Of a stretch of 55,532 nucleotides of DNA, positions 7,312-16,144 are shown in pieces. The notes under the pieces are model-generated. The model was given only the letters and a program-made list of their open reading frames with translations. It searched no databases and had not been told where the DNA came from. Source of the DNA: Clostridia bacterium. GTDB lineage: Bacteria > Bacillota > Clostridia > Oscillospirales > Butyricicoccaceae. The DNA lies in NCBI GenBank assembly GCA_021205365.1, contig JAJPXP010000067.1, positions 1-55,532 on the forward strand, given 5' to 3'. The first letter of the stretch is position 1. Every line of letters begins with the position of its first letter. The position numbers were made by a program, and so were the translations under genes.

Positions 7312-7995
7312 ATGATTTTTAATAAATTCACCCCGCAGATGCTGGATTTTCTGGCTGAAAACCACATCCGCAACAGCAAACAATGGTATGAGGAACATAA
7401 GGATGTCTGCCGTTCCCTCGCCATTGAACCGTTTCATATGCTGGTAGAGGAAATGGCTCCGACTATGCTGGAAATTGATCCCCAGTTCGTTGTCATTCCA
7501 TATAAAGTCCTTTCCCGTGTACGCCGTGACAACCGGTTTACCAAAAATAAGGATTTATACCGTGACCACCTCTGGCTGACCTTCCGCCATCCGAAAAAGC
7601 ATCTCAGCGATTCTCTTTGTTATTATTTTGAAATTGAACAGGAAGGCTGGGGCTACGGCGTCGGTTACTATAACATCCCATCGAATGTTCGTGAGGAATA
7701 TCGCCAGATGATCTTAACCCATGACATCCATTATCTTGCTGCCAAAAAAGCGCTGGAGGAAACATCAGCCTTTACCATGTATGGGAACTGCTATAAACGT
7801 CCTCCCTATCCGGATGCTCCGGAGGAGGATCAGCTCTGGCTTAACCGAAAAAATATCGGCGTAAGTTTCTTCTGTGAAGACCATACCTCCTTGTTTGATG
7901 GCACTTTCTATGATATAATGTTAGATAACTTAAAGCGAATTGCGCCTTTTTATTATTTCCTTCGCACTGCCGAAGAGCGGGTTCGCCGTCAGTAA
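7312..7995 (+). CDS. DUF2461 family protein
   Basis: A 227-residue protein of the DUF2461 family (TIGR02453), recognised by FTPQMLDFLAENHIRNSKQWY at the N-terminus and by the conserved SRVRRDNRFTKNKDLYRDH segment near residues 64-82. No reaction is known for the family. The ATG at 7312 is chosen because AAAGGAGA lies 8 nt upstream; an upstream ATG in frame would overlap the promoter. It is followed at once by the exonuclease gene. Confidence 0.87.
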   Translation: MIFNKFTPQMLDFLAENHIRNSKQWYEEHKDVCRSLAIEPFHMLVEEMAPTMLEIDPQFVVIPYKVLSRVRRDNRFTKNKDLYRDHLWLTFRHPKKHLSDSLCYYFEIEQEGWGYGVGYYNIPSNVREEYRQMILTHDIHYLAAKKALEETSAFTMYGNCYKRPPYPDAPEEDQLWLNRKNIGVSFFCEDHTSLFDGTFYDIMLDNLKRIAPFYYFLRTAEERVRRQ

Positions 7996-8011
7996 GTTTG
8001 GAGGCCTGTTC

Positions 8012-8725
8012 GTGAAATTCACCGCAATAGATTTTGAAACAGCAAATGCGTCTATGCTCAGTGCCTGCTCCATTGGTGTCGTTGAATTTGAGGATAATGT
8101 CCCGGTGCGGGAAACCATTACCTTAATCCGCCCGCCGGAGGAATGCAGCAAATTTAACTGGTATAATGTCCGCATTCATGGCATCAAAGCATCTATGGTA
8201 AAAAATGCACCAACCTTCGATCAGGTATGGAAACAAATCCACAGCAGTATTGAAAACCAGACTGTCATCTGCCATAACGCAGCATTTGATACGGTCGTTC
8301 TATGCAAGCTGCTGGAATATTATCATATTCCGCTGCCGGAATTTGATTTTATCTGTACCGTTAAGGTTTCCCAGCTTCTGTGGCCGGAAATGGAAAATCA
8401 TAAGCTGGATACGGTATGTAATGATTTAAATATCCGTCTGAATCATCATGAGGCATTGTCTGATGCCCGTGCCTGCGGTCTGATTTTTGCTGAAGCACTG
8501 AAAAGCCAGCATTGTTTCCACATTCCCGACCTGATGGAAGCGCTGGAAATGCGCATTGGCCACGTTTCACCCGAAGGACGTTTGTCCTGCTCTACTTCGG
8601 AAGAAATCCGCAGAAAAATCATATCAGAAAAGAAAAAACAGGAAAGCCGCCGGAAATATTTTGCCCGCCGCCATCTTGCCGCAGCAGATAAGCCGGCACC
8701 GGAGAAAGGAGTTAAATCCTCATGA
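8012..8725 (+). CDS. 3'-5' exonuclease, DnaQ-like (DEDDh)
   Basis: A 237-residue exonuclease-domain protein. The four acidic residues and His of the DEDDh class are visible: D and E of TAIDFETAN near the start, D of AAFDTVVL in the middle, and H and D of NHHEALSDARACG. The last 40 residues are basic and low in order (REEKKKQ-like), possibly nucleic-acid contacting. GTG at 8012 is the likely start, with TTGGAGG 7 nt upstream; the longer ATG frame runs inside the DUF2461 gene. Such stand-alone exonucleases act in repair or RNA turnover; the target is not evident. Confidence 0.85.
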   Translation: MKFTAIDFETANASMLSACSIGVVEFEDNVPVRETITLIRPPEECSKFNWYNVRIHGIKASMVKNAPTFDQVWKQIHSSIENQTVICHNAAFDTVVLCKLLEYYHIPLPEFDFICTVKVSQLLWPEMENHKLDTVCNDLNIRLNHHEALSDARACGLIFAEALKSQHCFHIPDLMEALEMRIGHVSPEGRLSCSTSEEIRRKIISEKKKQESRRKYFARRHLAAADKPAPEKGVKSS

Positions 8726-9051
8726 AAAATTGCCCTCTTTGCCAGAAAGCAGGCCAATACCGTGCGATCGCAGCTTCTAAGTTCGGCGATGCACGTGAGT
8801 ATGCAGCGGCAGGCTACAGCATTGCCCAAAGTCATATTGCCGCATTGCTCGGCAGATTTGTCCTCTCAGAAGTCTTTGTTCTGAAAATGATGTTGATTTC
8901 CCTCGGGGTTCTGATTGGTACAATGTTCTCTGACTTCTTTAAGAAGCACCGCGCCATTGTCATCGTCGCATTCCTTGCATCCGTTGCATTGTTTGTCTAC
9001 AAGACCTTCCAGCTGATAAGCGATCTCGAAGATTCTGCCGAAGATTTCTAA
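8722..9051 (+). CDS. Small membrane protein of unknown function
   Basis: I do not recognise this 109-residue protein. It starts with MKNCPLCQKAG (a CxxC pair with no second pair, so not a complete zinc ribbon), has an alanine-rich middle, then two predicted membrane helices (about residues 49-70 and 77-98), and ends in an acidic tail (DLEDSAEDF). Its start overlaps the exonuclease stop by 4 nt (ATGA), so it is part of that operon, and a strong terminator follows directly. Confidence 0.7.
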   Translation: MKNCPLCQKAGQYRAIAASKFGDAREYAAAGYSIAQSHIAALLGRFVLSEVFVLKMMLISLGVLIGTMFSDFFKKHRAIVIVAFLASVALFVYKTFQLISDLEDSAEDF

Positions 9052-9058
9052 ATATCGA

Positions 9059-9087
9059 ACGTCCGGACTTTTTCCGGACGTTTTTTC
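9059..9087 (+). terminator. Terminator of the DUF2461-exonuclease operon
   Basis: ACGTCCGG and CCGGACGT pair around a short loop, followed by TTTTT. Confidence 0.85.
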
Positions 9088-9180
9088 CCACAGCAAATAC
9101 GCAACATGCTTTTCCAATGGAATCGTACGAAGCAATTCCGGACTATTCCATGTTCCCGGAGATTTTGTTCAAAAAAACAC

Positions 9181-9209
9181 TTGCAACTTGCGGCATTCTC
9201 TAGTATAAT
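9181..9209 (+). promoter_or_regulatory. Promoter of the tRNA-Leu gene
   Basis: TTGCAA at 9181-9186 and TATAAT at 9204-9209 are 17 nt apart and lie 14 nt before the mature tRNA end. Confidence 0.75.
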
Positions 9210-9222
9210 AAACACGTTGCAT

Positions 9223-9309
9223 GCCGGTGTGATGGAATTGGTAGACGTAGTGGACTCAAAATCCACCGCTGGCGACAGCGTACCGGTTCGAGTCCGGTCA
9301 CCGGCACCA
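9223..9309 (+). tRNA. tRNA-Leu (anticodon CAA)
   Basis: The acceptor arm GCCGGTG pairs with CACCGGC, the discriminator is A, and CCA is encoded at 9307-9309. The anticodon stem GTGGA/TCCAC holds the loop CTCAAAA, giving anticodon CAA, which reads UUG. A long variable arm (CGCTGGCGACAGCG) and the GGTTCGAGTCC T arm confirm a class II leucine tRNA. It has its own promoter and terminator. Its 3' end shows no integrated element. Confidence 0.96.
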
Positions 9310-9310
9310 T

Positions 9311-9344
9311 GCGGAGCAAACATATATTGTTTGCTCCGTTTTTC
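9311..9344 (+). terminator. Terminator of tRNA-Leu
   Basis: CGGAGCAAAC and GTTTGCTCCG form a 10-bp stem followed by TTTTTCT. Confidence 0.85.
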
Positions 9345-9414
9345 TATTTTAAACCGAACCATATGCAGTGACGCTCTGTATGGTAAGTTGTATTACACCT
9401 GTTTCCAAATGATC

Positions 9415-9441
9415 AAAAAAGCCGCCTAAAGGCGGCTTTTT
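9415..9441. terminator. Terminator downstream of phoB
   Basis: GCCGCC and GGCGGC pair around TAAA, with A and T runs on both sides, so it can work in both directions. It ends the pst-phoU-phoB transcript on the minus strand. Confidence 0.8.
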
Positions 9442-9457
9442 GTATTCCATATCATCT

Positions 9458-10138
9458 TTACGAACGAATTGTGTATCCGATTCCACGCACGGTACGGATC
9501 ATCGTTCCATCATCCTGCAGCTTTCGCCGCAGAGTATTGATATGAATATCAATGGTACGGGTTTCTACATCAAAATCTGTCCCCCATACATATTCCATAA
9601 TATTCTCCCGCGTGACAACATATCCCCTGTTCTCCAGCAGGAACCACAGAAGCATAAACTCTTTTCGCGTCAAATGGATTTCTTTTTCGTGCAGTGTAAC
9701 AATATGCCTTTCCGCATCGATAACCAAATCCTCATACCTGTGAAACCGTCCCGCTGTCAGCCCGTTTTTCCTCTCCGTGCGGCGTGCGACAGCATTGATG
9801 CGGGAAATCAGTTCCAGAATACCAAACGGTTTGGTAATGTAGTCATCTGCTCCGGAATCCAGTCCAATTACCTTATCCATCTCAGAGGATTTTGCCGTTG
9901 CCATAATAACCGGAATATGGGCTGTCCGTTTCGACACTTTCAAACGTTTCAGAACAGATAAGCCGTCTTCTCCTGGAAGCATAACATCCAGGAGAATCAA
10001 ATCCGGCAGTTCGATACGCATGGCTTTATCAAACGCTTTGCTGTCAGCAAATCCTGATACATGAAATCCCTTTCCGGTTAATGCATAAATCATCATTTCA
10101 CGGATGTTGGTGTCATCCTCCACCAGATAAATATTCAT
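9458..10138 (-). CDS. phoB: OmpR/PhoB family response regulator
   Basis: A response regulator of about 226 residues. The receiver domain shows the acidic pair EDD at residues 7-9, the phospho-acceptor Asp in LILLDVMLPGEDG (D51), and the later Lys in YITKPFG. The C-terminal winged helix (from about residue 125) ends in IHINTLRRKLQDDGTMIRTVRGIGYTIRS, typical of PhoB/PhoP. A GTG four codons upstream (10150) is an alternative start; neither start has a strong ribosome site, and the gene lies 6 nt after phoU, so coupling is likely. No PhoR kinase follows, because the operon ends at a terminator just past the stop. Confidence 0.9.
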   Translation of the reverse strand: MNIYLVEDDTNIREMMIYALTGKGFHVSGFADSKAFDKAMRIELPDLILLDVMLPGEDGLSVLKRLKVSKRTAHIPVIMATAKSSEMDKVIGLDSGADDYITKPFGILELISRINAVARRTERKNGLTAGRFHRYEDLVIDAERHIVTLHEKEIHLTRKEFMLLWFLLENRGYVVTRENIMEYVWGTDFDVETRTIDIHINTLRRKLQDDGTMIRTVRGIGYTIRS

Positions 10139-10156
10139 ATGTTTCTGCACCCGATC

Positions 10157-10813
10157 TCACAGCACGCGGATATTCTTATGTGTGCCTGTAATGGAAAATT
10201 CAACCCATTCGGAAATGTTTACAGCATGGTCGCCAATGCGTTCGAAGTATTTTGCAATCATCATCACATCCATTGCCTGTTCCGCATCCTCCATGGATGT
10301 ATGGATACTTTCAATCAGCTCCTTTCGGGTTTCCATAAACAAACGGTCTACAATATCATCATATTCGATGACACTGTGTGCCTTTACCAAATCCTTCATA
10401 ATAAAGGAATCAATGGCGTCACGTACCATTTTTATGGTTGCCTCTGCCATATAAGACACCTGCTCAGGTGCAGTATAAGCCGGACGCTCGCAGAGGAACA
10501 GTGTCACCTCTGCAATATCCTCTGCCAGATCGCCAATACGTTCCATATCGGTAATCATTTTCAATGCGGTGGAAATTTCCCGCAGGTCACGTGCTACCGG
10601 CTGCTGCTGTAGTAACAGCTTCAGGCAGCTGCTTTCGATATTCCGTTCTTTTTTGTCAATTTCCTTATCTCCATCCATGGTCTGCTTTGCCAGCTTTGCA
10701 TCCCGATACTTTAATGCTTCCACGGCCCGGCTGATAGCCGTTTCCACCATTGCCGCCATGGAAATCAGATCATTGTGCATGGCACTCAGTTCCTGATCGA
10801 ATCGCACTCTCAT
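10157..10813 (-). CDS. phoU: Phosphate uptake regulator PhoU
   Basis: A 218-residue all-helical protein made of two PhoU repeats, each with the E/DxxxD-type metal motif; MITDMERIGDLAEDIAEV marks the first and MIAKYFERIGDHAVNISEW the second. PhoU links the Pst transporter to the PhoR/PhoB switch and damps phosphate uptake. GGAGGGG lies just upstream of the ATG at 10813 and overlaps the pstB stop region; the longer frame starts inside pstB. Its place after pstB and before the response regulator is the classical one. Confidence 0.94.
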   Translation of the reverse strand: MRVRFDQELSAMHNDLISMAAMVETAISRAVEALKYRDAKLAKQTMDGDKEIDKKERNIESSCLKLLLQQQPVARDLREISTALKMITDMERIGDLAEDIAEVTLFLCERPAYTAPEQVSYMAEATIKMVRDAIDSFIMKDLVKAHSVIEYDDIVDRLFMETRKELIESIHTSMEDAEQAMDVMMIAKYFERIGDHAVNISEWVEFSITGTHKNIRVL

Positions 10814-10826
10814 TTTTGCCCCTCCA

Positions 10827-11585
10827 TCAGCCAAATCGTCCGGTAATATAGTTTTCTGTCCGCTGATCCTTCGGCATCGAAAACAGTTCCGAGGTCTGGT
10901 TAAATTCTACTACTTCACCCAGCAGGAAAAATGCCGTTTTATCCGATACGCGGGTTGCCTGCTGCATGTTATGTGTTACCATAACAATGGTATAGTTCTG
11001 TTTCAGCTCCTGTACCAGATCTTCCACCTTCATCGTGGAAATCGGATCAAGTGCACTGGTCGGTTCATCCATCAGCAGGACCTCCGGTTCAATGGCAAGT
11101 GCACGTGCAATACACAATCTCTGCTGCTGCCCACCGGACATACCCAAAGCACTTTTGTGCAGACGATCCTTTACTTCATCCCAGATAGCGGCATTCTGCA
11201 GGCTCTTTTCCACAATTTCATCCAATTTGGATTTGCTGTGAATGCCATGGGTACGCGGGCCAAAGGCAATGTTATCATAAATACTCATCGGGAATGGATT
11301 GGGCTTCTGGAAAACCATACCAACACGGCGGCGCAGAATATTGACATCCATACGGTCAAAAATATCCTCTCCATCCAGCCGGACAGTGCCATCAATCCGG
11401 CAGCCTTCTACCAGATCATTCATACGGTTCAGCGTCTTCAGCAGCGTGGATTTGCCGCAGCCGGACGGTCCGATGAACGCTGTAATTTCCCTTTCCGGCA
11501 AGTCCAGGTTGATGTTTTTCAACGCGTGAAATTCACCGTAATGCAGGTTCAAATCCTGAATTTTATATTTTACATTCATACTCAT
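10827..11585 (-). CDS. pstB: Phosphate ABC transporter ATP-binding protein PstB
   Basis: A 252-residue ABC ATPase with Walker [10 protein letters not shown] near residues 38-46, the PstB-specific Q-loop region [18 protein letters not shown], signature MSGGQQQR and Walker [13 protein letters not shown]. It powers high-affinity phosphate import together with PstA and PstC at the cytoplasmic face. AAAGGA precedes the ATG. Length and motifs are normal. Confidence 0.97.
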   Translation of the reverse strand: MSMNVKYKIQDLNLHYGEFHALKNINLDLPEREITAFIGPSGCGKSTLLKTLNRMNDLVEGCRIDGTVRLDGEDIFDRMDVNILRRRVGMVFQKPNPFPMSIYDNIAFGPRTHGIHSKSKLDEIVEKSLQNAAIWDEVKDRLHKSALGMSGGQQQRLCIARALAIEPEVLLMDEPTSALDPISTMKVEDLVQELKQNYTIVMVTHNMQQATRVSDKTAFFLLGEVVEFNQTSELFSMPKDQRTENYITGRFG

Positions 11586-11598
11586 AACATATATCCTT

Positions 11599-12498
11599 TT
11601 AATTTTTTGTCAGCTTTCTTGCGATCAGCGCGGAAATCGTATTCATTGCCAGTACAATCAACAGCAGGACAACTGCAGTGGCGTACGCCTGATTGGTATG
11701 CAGTCCTTCACTGGACAGACAATACATATGAACAGCCAGCGTACGTCCGGAGGAAAGCAGCCCTTTTGGCAGATCTGTGGCCGTACCTGCTGTATAGATC
11801 AAAGCGGCTGTTTCGCCGACAATACGTCCAACTGCCAAAATAACACCAGCCAGGATACCCGGCATAGCAGATGGGAGGACGATACGGAATACCGTACGCA
11901 GTTTGCCTGCCCCCAGACCAAAGCTTGCTTCCCGATACATATCCGGTACTGCCAGCAATGCTTCCTCTGTGCTGCGCATAATCAGCGGCAAAATCATAAT
12001 TGCCAGTGTCAGCGAACCTGACAGCAGGGACAATTTCCAGCCCAGCTGGGTGACAAAAAACAGCATGCCGAACAAGCCATATACAATAGACGGAATGCCG
12101 GACAGTGTTTCCGTTGTCAAACGCATCAGTCCCACCAGCTTATTCCCCTTCTTTGCATATTCCACCAGATAAATTGCAGTAAACACGCTGATCGGAATGG
12201 CAATCACAAGGGAAAGCAGTGTCATTTCAACCGTCGTTACAATGGATGGCAGCATGGAGCAGTTTTCCGATGTATATTCAAGCGAAAACAGATCCGGTGT
12301 GAGATATGGAATACCACGGATCAGGATATATCCAATCAAAAAGAGCAGTACAGCAAAGGTAAAAATCGCTGCTCCATAGACCAGAAGCCGCAGAATCAGA
12401 GACTGAATCCCCTGTGTCGGTTTTGGCGCATTGCCTTTTCGTCCCATGCGAACCTTCTGCTGTGGTAACGCCATGACAGAATCCATCGGCTGGCTCAT
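11599..12498 (-). CDS. pstA: Phosphate ABC transporter permease PstA
   Basis: A 299-residue permease with six predicted helices, beginning after a basic cytoplasmic N-terminus of about 35 residues. The EAA-type loop that docks to PstB is visible as [31 protein letters not shown]. It forms the membrane channel with PstC. The start overlaps the pstC stop by 4 nt (ATGA). Confidence 0.95.
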   Translation of the reverse strand: MSQPMDSVMALPQQKVRMGRKGNAPKPTQGIQSLILRLLVYGAAIFTFAVLLFLIGYILIRGIPYLTPDLFSLEYTSENCSMLPSIVTTVEMTLLSLVIAIPISVFTAIYLVEYAKKGNKLVGLMRLTTETLSGIPSIVYGLFGMLFFVTQLGWKLSLLSGSLTLAIMILPLIMRSTEEALLAVPDMYREASFGLGAGKLRTVFRIVLPSAMPGILAGVILAVGRIVGETAALIYTAGTATDLPKGLLSSGRTLAVHMYCLSSEGLHTNQAYATAVVLLLIVLAMNTISALIARKLTKN

Positions 12499-13361
12499 AC
12501 CTTCTCACCTCTCTTTTTTAATGCAGCAAATGCCAGATTGATAATCAAGATAAAGATAAATAGTACAACGCCGGTTGCAATTAGCGCTTCTCTGTGCAGC
12601 CCGGTTGCATAACCCATTTCAATCACAATATTGGCTGTCATGGTACGGATGCCCTTGAAGATACTGCGCGGCAGGATTGGCTGGTTGCCTGCTACCATGA
12701 TAACCGCCATGGTTTCACCGATGGCACGTCCGATGCCGAGTACCACAGCTGCGAGAATACCGGATTTTGCCGCCGGAAGAACGGCAAAGAAGACAGATCG
12801 TTCATGTGTTGCACCCAAGGCAAGTGCGCCCTCATAATAGCTGTTCGGCACAGCATTGATCGCAGATTCACTCAGGTTAATGACGGTTGGCAGAATCATG
12901 ATACCCAGCAACACGGCAGCTGTAACCATACTGACGCCAGTACAGCCCGGAATCATACGTGCCAGCGGAACCATCACAACTAGGCCAAAGAATCCATAAA
13001 GGATGGATGGAATACCTGCCATCAGCTGAACCAGTGGTTCCAAAAGGCTGTGCAGCTTTTTCGGGCAGAAACGGGACAGATAAACAGCTGTCAGCACACC
13101 AATCGGTACACCGATAATAACCGCACCAAATGTGACACATAAGCTTCCGACAATCATTGGCAGGATGCCATAGGAGGCTGGATTATTTTTTGGTGCCCAT
13201 TTTGTGCCAAACAGGAAGTGAAATACTCCTATTTCTTTCATCGCAGGAATGCCATTGGCAAACAGAAATACACAAATGAGCGCAACTGCTACAATAGACA
13301 TACAGGCGCACAGTGCGAACAGCCATGACATGCCCGTTTCCAATGTTTTTCGTTGTTTCAT
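12495..13361 (-). CDS. pstC: Phosphate ABC transporter permease PstC
   Basis: A 288-residue permease. The PstC-type segment FHFLFGTKWAPKNNPASYGILP lies after the first helix, and the EAA loop reads PNSYYEGALALGATHERSVFFAVLPAAKSGI. The ATG at 13361 has AAGGGG 7 nt upstream; the longer frame to 13418 is rejected as it has no site and would extend the protein before its first helix. It lies about 80 nt after pstS. Confidence 0.95.
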   Translation of the reverse strand: MKQRKTLETGMSWLFALCACMSIVAVALICVFLFANGIPAMKEIGVFHFLFGTKWAPKNNPASYGILPMIVGSLCVTFGAVIIGVPIGVLTAVYLSRFCPKKLHSLLEPLVQLMAGIPSILYGFFGLVVMVPLARMIPGCTGVSMVTAAVLLGIMILPTVINLSESAINAVPNSYYEGALALGATHERSVFFAVLPAAKSGILAAVVLGIGRAIGETMAVIMVAGNQPILPRSIFKGIRTMTANIVIEMGYATGLHREALIATGVVLFIFILIINLAFAALKKRGEKV

Positions 13362-13442
13362 AGATAAACCCCTTAAATGATTGGATAAGCAACTTCCCTC
13401 CGGTGCGGCTGTCCGCATAACCCGAAGGGAAGAAGAAATTAT

Positions 13443-14357
13443 TTAGCCGATTTCGCTCCAGTCGGTGGTTGCGCCAGTAAAGATGCTGCGTACCTGAGCG
13501 GAGGTCAGCTCATCTACCGGGTTCGAAGGATTCACGATCACTGCAATACCGTCCAGTGCAATCTGTGTCGGTGTCAGCTCTGCCAGTTCTTCTTCACTCA
13601 GTTCACGGGATGCCATACCGATGTCGCATACGCCTTCGATTGCGTTGGTCATGCCAGTGGTGGAATCAGATTCCTGAATGGTGATATTGACATTGCTGTT
13701 CACTGCCTCATATGCTTCCTTCAGTTTTTCCATAACCGGAGTAACAGAAGAAGAACCTGCAACTGTTATGTCTCCAGAAGCGCCATTGGATGTAAATTTC
13801 TCTGCATCCGCACTGACCGGAATGTAGCCGTTATCAGCAACTACCTGCTGCCCGTCAGCGGAAAGGATGTAATTCATAAAATCCTGAGCTGCTTCAGAAA
13901 GATCTCCCTTAGTTGCAACGTTAAATGGACGGGAAATGGTATAGCTGCCATCCAGAACATTTTCAGTCGTTGCTTCTGCGCCGTCAATCTTCACAGCTTT
14001 CACAGAATCATTCAGGGAACCGAGCGATGCATAGCCAATGGCATTCTCATCACCGGATACATTCTGCATCATAACCTCGGTCTGGTTTGCAATAATTGCA
14101 TCCGCAGTGGTATTGTCGATCTTCTCATCGCCGTTCTTTTCCTCAATGCCAAATAGCTCAATAAATGCGCCGCGGGTACCGGAGCCATCCTCACGGGATA
14201 CAACATCAATGGCGCCGCTTACAGAGGCAGCGGCAGAACCGTTATTGGTATCACCCACATTCGAGCTGTTGGAACCACAGCCTGCCAGTGCACCCATCAG
14301 TACCATGCCTGTCAGTGTCAGAGCACTGAGTTTCTTCATCGTCGTTGAAAATTTCAT
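13443..14357 (-). CDS. pstS: Phosphate-binding lipoprotein PstS, circularly permuted
   Basis: A 304-residue lipoprotein: basic start, hydrophobic stretch and lipobox LAGC with the lipidated Cys at C27. It is a PstS by content, but the order is unusual. The segment that normally lies in the middle (SREDGSGTRG, residues 54-63, a phosphate-binding loop) comes first, continues through the usual C-terminal half (YILSADGQQVVADNGYIPV, ending near 181), and only then comes the usual N-terminal start (VAGSSSVTPVMEKL from residue 199), with the protein ending at FTGATTDWSEIG. All binding elements are present, so it should still bind phosphate outside the membrane. Start chosen from AAAGGA 8 nt upstream. 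Confidence 0.93.
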   Translation of the reverse strand: MKFSTTMKKLSALTLTGMVLMGALAGCGSNSSNVGDTNNGSAAASVSGAIDVVSREDGSGTRGAFIELFGIEEKNGDEKIDNTTADAIIANQTEVMMQNVSGDENAIGYASLGSLNDSVKAVKIDGAEATTENVLDGSYTISRPFNVATKGDLSEAAQDFMNYILSADGQQVVADNGYIPVSADAEKFTSNGASGDITVAGSSSVTPVMEKLKEAYEAVNSNVNITIQESDSTTGMTNAIEGVCDIGMASRELSEEELAELTPTQIALDGIAVIVNPSNPVDELTSAQVRSIFTGATTDWSEIG

Positions 14358-14406
14358 GTCAGATTTCCTTTCATTTTCAGTTTTGATGTTTTCATTCAAC
14401 AGTGCC

Positions 14407-14495
14407 TATTTTATACTTCACATGTAAAATTCTCTATGCAGCACGGGTAAAATATTTGTATTCTGCAAGCGGCACACGTAAAATATTGGTAAATG
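14407..14495 (-). promoter_or_regulatory. Pst promoter region with Pho-box-like repeats
   Basis: Read on the minus strand, near-identical TTTAC-containing repeats (ATTTACC, ATTTTACG, AATACA, ATTTTACC, ATTTTACA) lie upstream of a TATAAA -10-like box. Two neighbouring pairs are 11 nt apart, one helical turn, as in Gram-positive PhoP/PhoB boxes. The plus-strand copies are at 14424-14430, 14447-14453, 14458-14463, 14478-14484 and 14489-14495. Confidence 0.5.
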
Positions 14496-14601
14496 TCCCA
14501 CGATACAGGAAAAAAGAAATCCAAACGGAACTGTTAATTGATGTCGAAGAAGTGATTGCCGTATCCCCCTGTTCTTTCCTGCGAAAAAATATCCGAAAAT
14601 C

Positions 14602-14630
14602 TTGACAAAAATTTTTTACGGGCATATAAT
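14602..14630 (+). promoter_or_regulatory. Promoter of the trp transporter operon
   Basis: A consensus TTGACA at 14602-14607 and TATAAT at 14625-14630 are separated by 17 nt. Confidence 0.88.
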
Positions 14631-14639
14631 AAAAACAAT

Positions 14640-14912
14640 TCAATGACTTGAAACCTGTGAAGGAGAGTAGTAACCGGCAAGGCGAACCTTTAGAGAGCTC
14701 TGGATGGTGGAATCAGAGTGGTGAGCGGTCGTGCGAATGGACTCCTAAGGGCGGCTTGAAAAGGAAACTGAGTAGATGCCGACGGGCTCCCACCCGTTAT
14801 CCATCGGGTACGCGTGAATGCGCGGAAAGCGAGCGGGCGTTTGACGTCAATTTGGGTGGTATCGCAGGAATTTTGGTTCTTGTCCCTGGTAAGGGATTGG
14901 AGCCTTTTTTAT
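14640..14912 (+). promoter_or_regulatory. T-box leader, tryptophan specifier
   Basis: A tRNA-sensing leader. Stem I begins with AGGAG (14660-14666) pairing with CTCCT (14742-14746); the AG-bulge and distal-loop block AGAGAGCTCTGGATGGTGG is at 14691-14710. The specifier is TGG (Trp) at 14738-14740, framed as GAA-TGG-A, the canonical setting. The T-box sequence GGGTGGTATCGCAGG is at 14854-14868, followed by a terminator (stem starting at 14875, T run at 14905-14910). Uncharged tRNA-Trp would stabilise the antiterminator and turn on the ABC importer downstream. Confidence 0.93.
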
Positions 14913-14962
14913 TGCCATTCTTTTAGGAAATGCCCAAACAAATCTATTTGGAGGATAAAAAC

Positions 14963-16045
14963 ATGAAAACAAACTGCATCATGAAACGACTTGCAGCAGC
15001 TGCTGCCGCTATGGCTATGCTGGCTTCCCTGACCGCATGTGGAAGCAGCAGCACTACCACCTCCGGCTCCAGCACTGCAAGCTCTGACACCAGTAAGACC
15101 TATAAGGTAGGCATCTGTAATTATGTTGATGACGCTTCTCTGAACCAGATTGTTGACAGTCTGGAAGCTCAACTCGAAGAAATCGGCAAGGAAAATAATG
15201 TTACCTTTGCGGTTTCCTATGACAACAGCAATGCAGATGCAAATGTGATGAACCAGATTATTGCTGATTTCATTGCTGATGATGTTGATCTGATGGTTGG
15301 CGTGGCAACTCCGGTTGCTGTAGCAATGCAGGCCGCAACCGAAGACAATCAAATTCCGGTTGTATTCTCTGCTGTTACGGACCCGGTCGGCGCTGAGCTG
15401 GTTGAGTCTCTTGAAGCACCTGGCGCCAATCTGACTGGTACTTCTGACTATCTGGACACGGCTTCCATCATGAACCTGATTTTTGCGGCAAATCCGGACG
15501 CAAAGAAGATTGGCCTGCTGTATGACCAGGGCCAGGATTCCTCTACTGCCGCAATTGCAAGTGCAAAGGAATATCTGGAGAAGAACAACATCGAATATGT
15601 AGAACGCACCGGCACCACCAATGACGAAGTTGCACTGGCAGCCGATGCACTGATTGCTGATGGCGTTGATGCTGTATTCACTCCGACGGACAACACCATT
15701 ATGACTGCCGAACTTGGCATTTATGAAAAGTTCATTGAAGCCAAGATTCCACACTACACCGGCGCTGATTCCTTTGCTCTGAACGGTGCTTTTGTCGGTT
15801 ACGGCGTCGACTATGCAAATCTGGGTGTTGAAACCGCAAATATGGTCGCTGACATTCTGATGAACGACAAGAACCCGGCAGAGGTTGCTGTAGAAACCTT
15901 TGACAACGGTACTGCAACAGTCAATACCGAAACCTGTGAAGCAATTGGTTTTGATTTTGAAACCGTCAAATCCGCTTTTGAGCCGCTTTGCACGCAGGTG
16001 AAGGAAATCACCACCGCTGAGGAATTCAGTGATCTGGAAGAGTAA
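14963..16045 (+). CDS. trpX: ABC transporter substrate-binding lipoprotein, tryptophan type (TrpX-like)
   Basis: A 360-residue lipoprotein: basic N-terminus, Ala-rich hydrophobic stretch and lipobox LTAC, then a Ser/Thr linker and a two-lobe periplasmic-binding fold of the ABC_sub_bind family (PF04392), with VGVATPVAVAMQ and IPVVFSAVTDPV typical of that family. This family is often annotated vaguely; the tryptophan T-box directly upstream assigns it here. It captures substrate outside the cell for the permease and ATPase that follow. GGAGG lies 8 nt before the ATG. A hairpin without T run follows the stop and may protect the 3' end of this segment. Confidence 0.88.
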   Translation: MKTNCIMKRLAAAAAAMAMLASLTACGSSSTTTSGSSTASSDTSKTYKVGICNYVDDASLNQIVDSLEAQLEEIGKENNVTFAVSYDNSNADANVMNQIIADFIADDVDLMVGVATPVAVAMQAATEDNQIPVVFSAVTDPVGAELVESLEAPGANLTGTSDYLDTASIMNLIFAANPDAKKIGLLYDQGQDSSTAAIASAKEYLEKNNIEYVERTGTTNDEVALAADALIADGVDAVFTPTDNTIMTAELGIYEKFIEAKIPHYTGADSFALNGAFVGYGVDYANLGVETANMVADILMNDKNPAEVAVETFDNGTATVNTETCEAIGFDFETVKSAFEPLCTQVKEITTAEEFSDLEE

Positions 16046-16069
16046 TTTCAAAAGAGAATACCAATATAT

Positions 16070-16096
16070 GAGCCTGGGGATACAGTCTCCAGGCTC
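16070..16096 (+). other. Intra-operon hairpin after trpX
   Basis: GAGCCTGG and CCAGGCTC form a strong stem between trpX and trpY with no T run after it. This is the usual setting of a stability element that keeps binding-protein mRNA more abundant than that of the permease. Confidence 0.6.
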
Positions 16097-16144
16097 AATT
16101 TCACACACAGTACATGTAACTTATCAAAAAAGGAGGAATTCCCC

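Noticed and set aside
9223-9309. tRNA-Leu as an integration site
   Set aside because: No integrase gene and no repeat of the tRNA 3' end nearby.
14909-16108. 399-codon open frame antisense to trpX
   Set aside because: Cys- and Asn-rich shadow of the binding-protein gene with no start signal.
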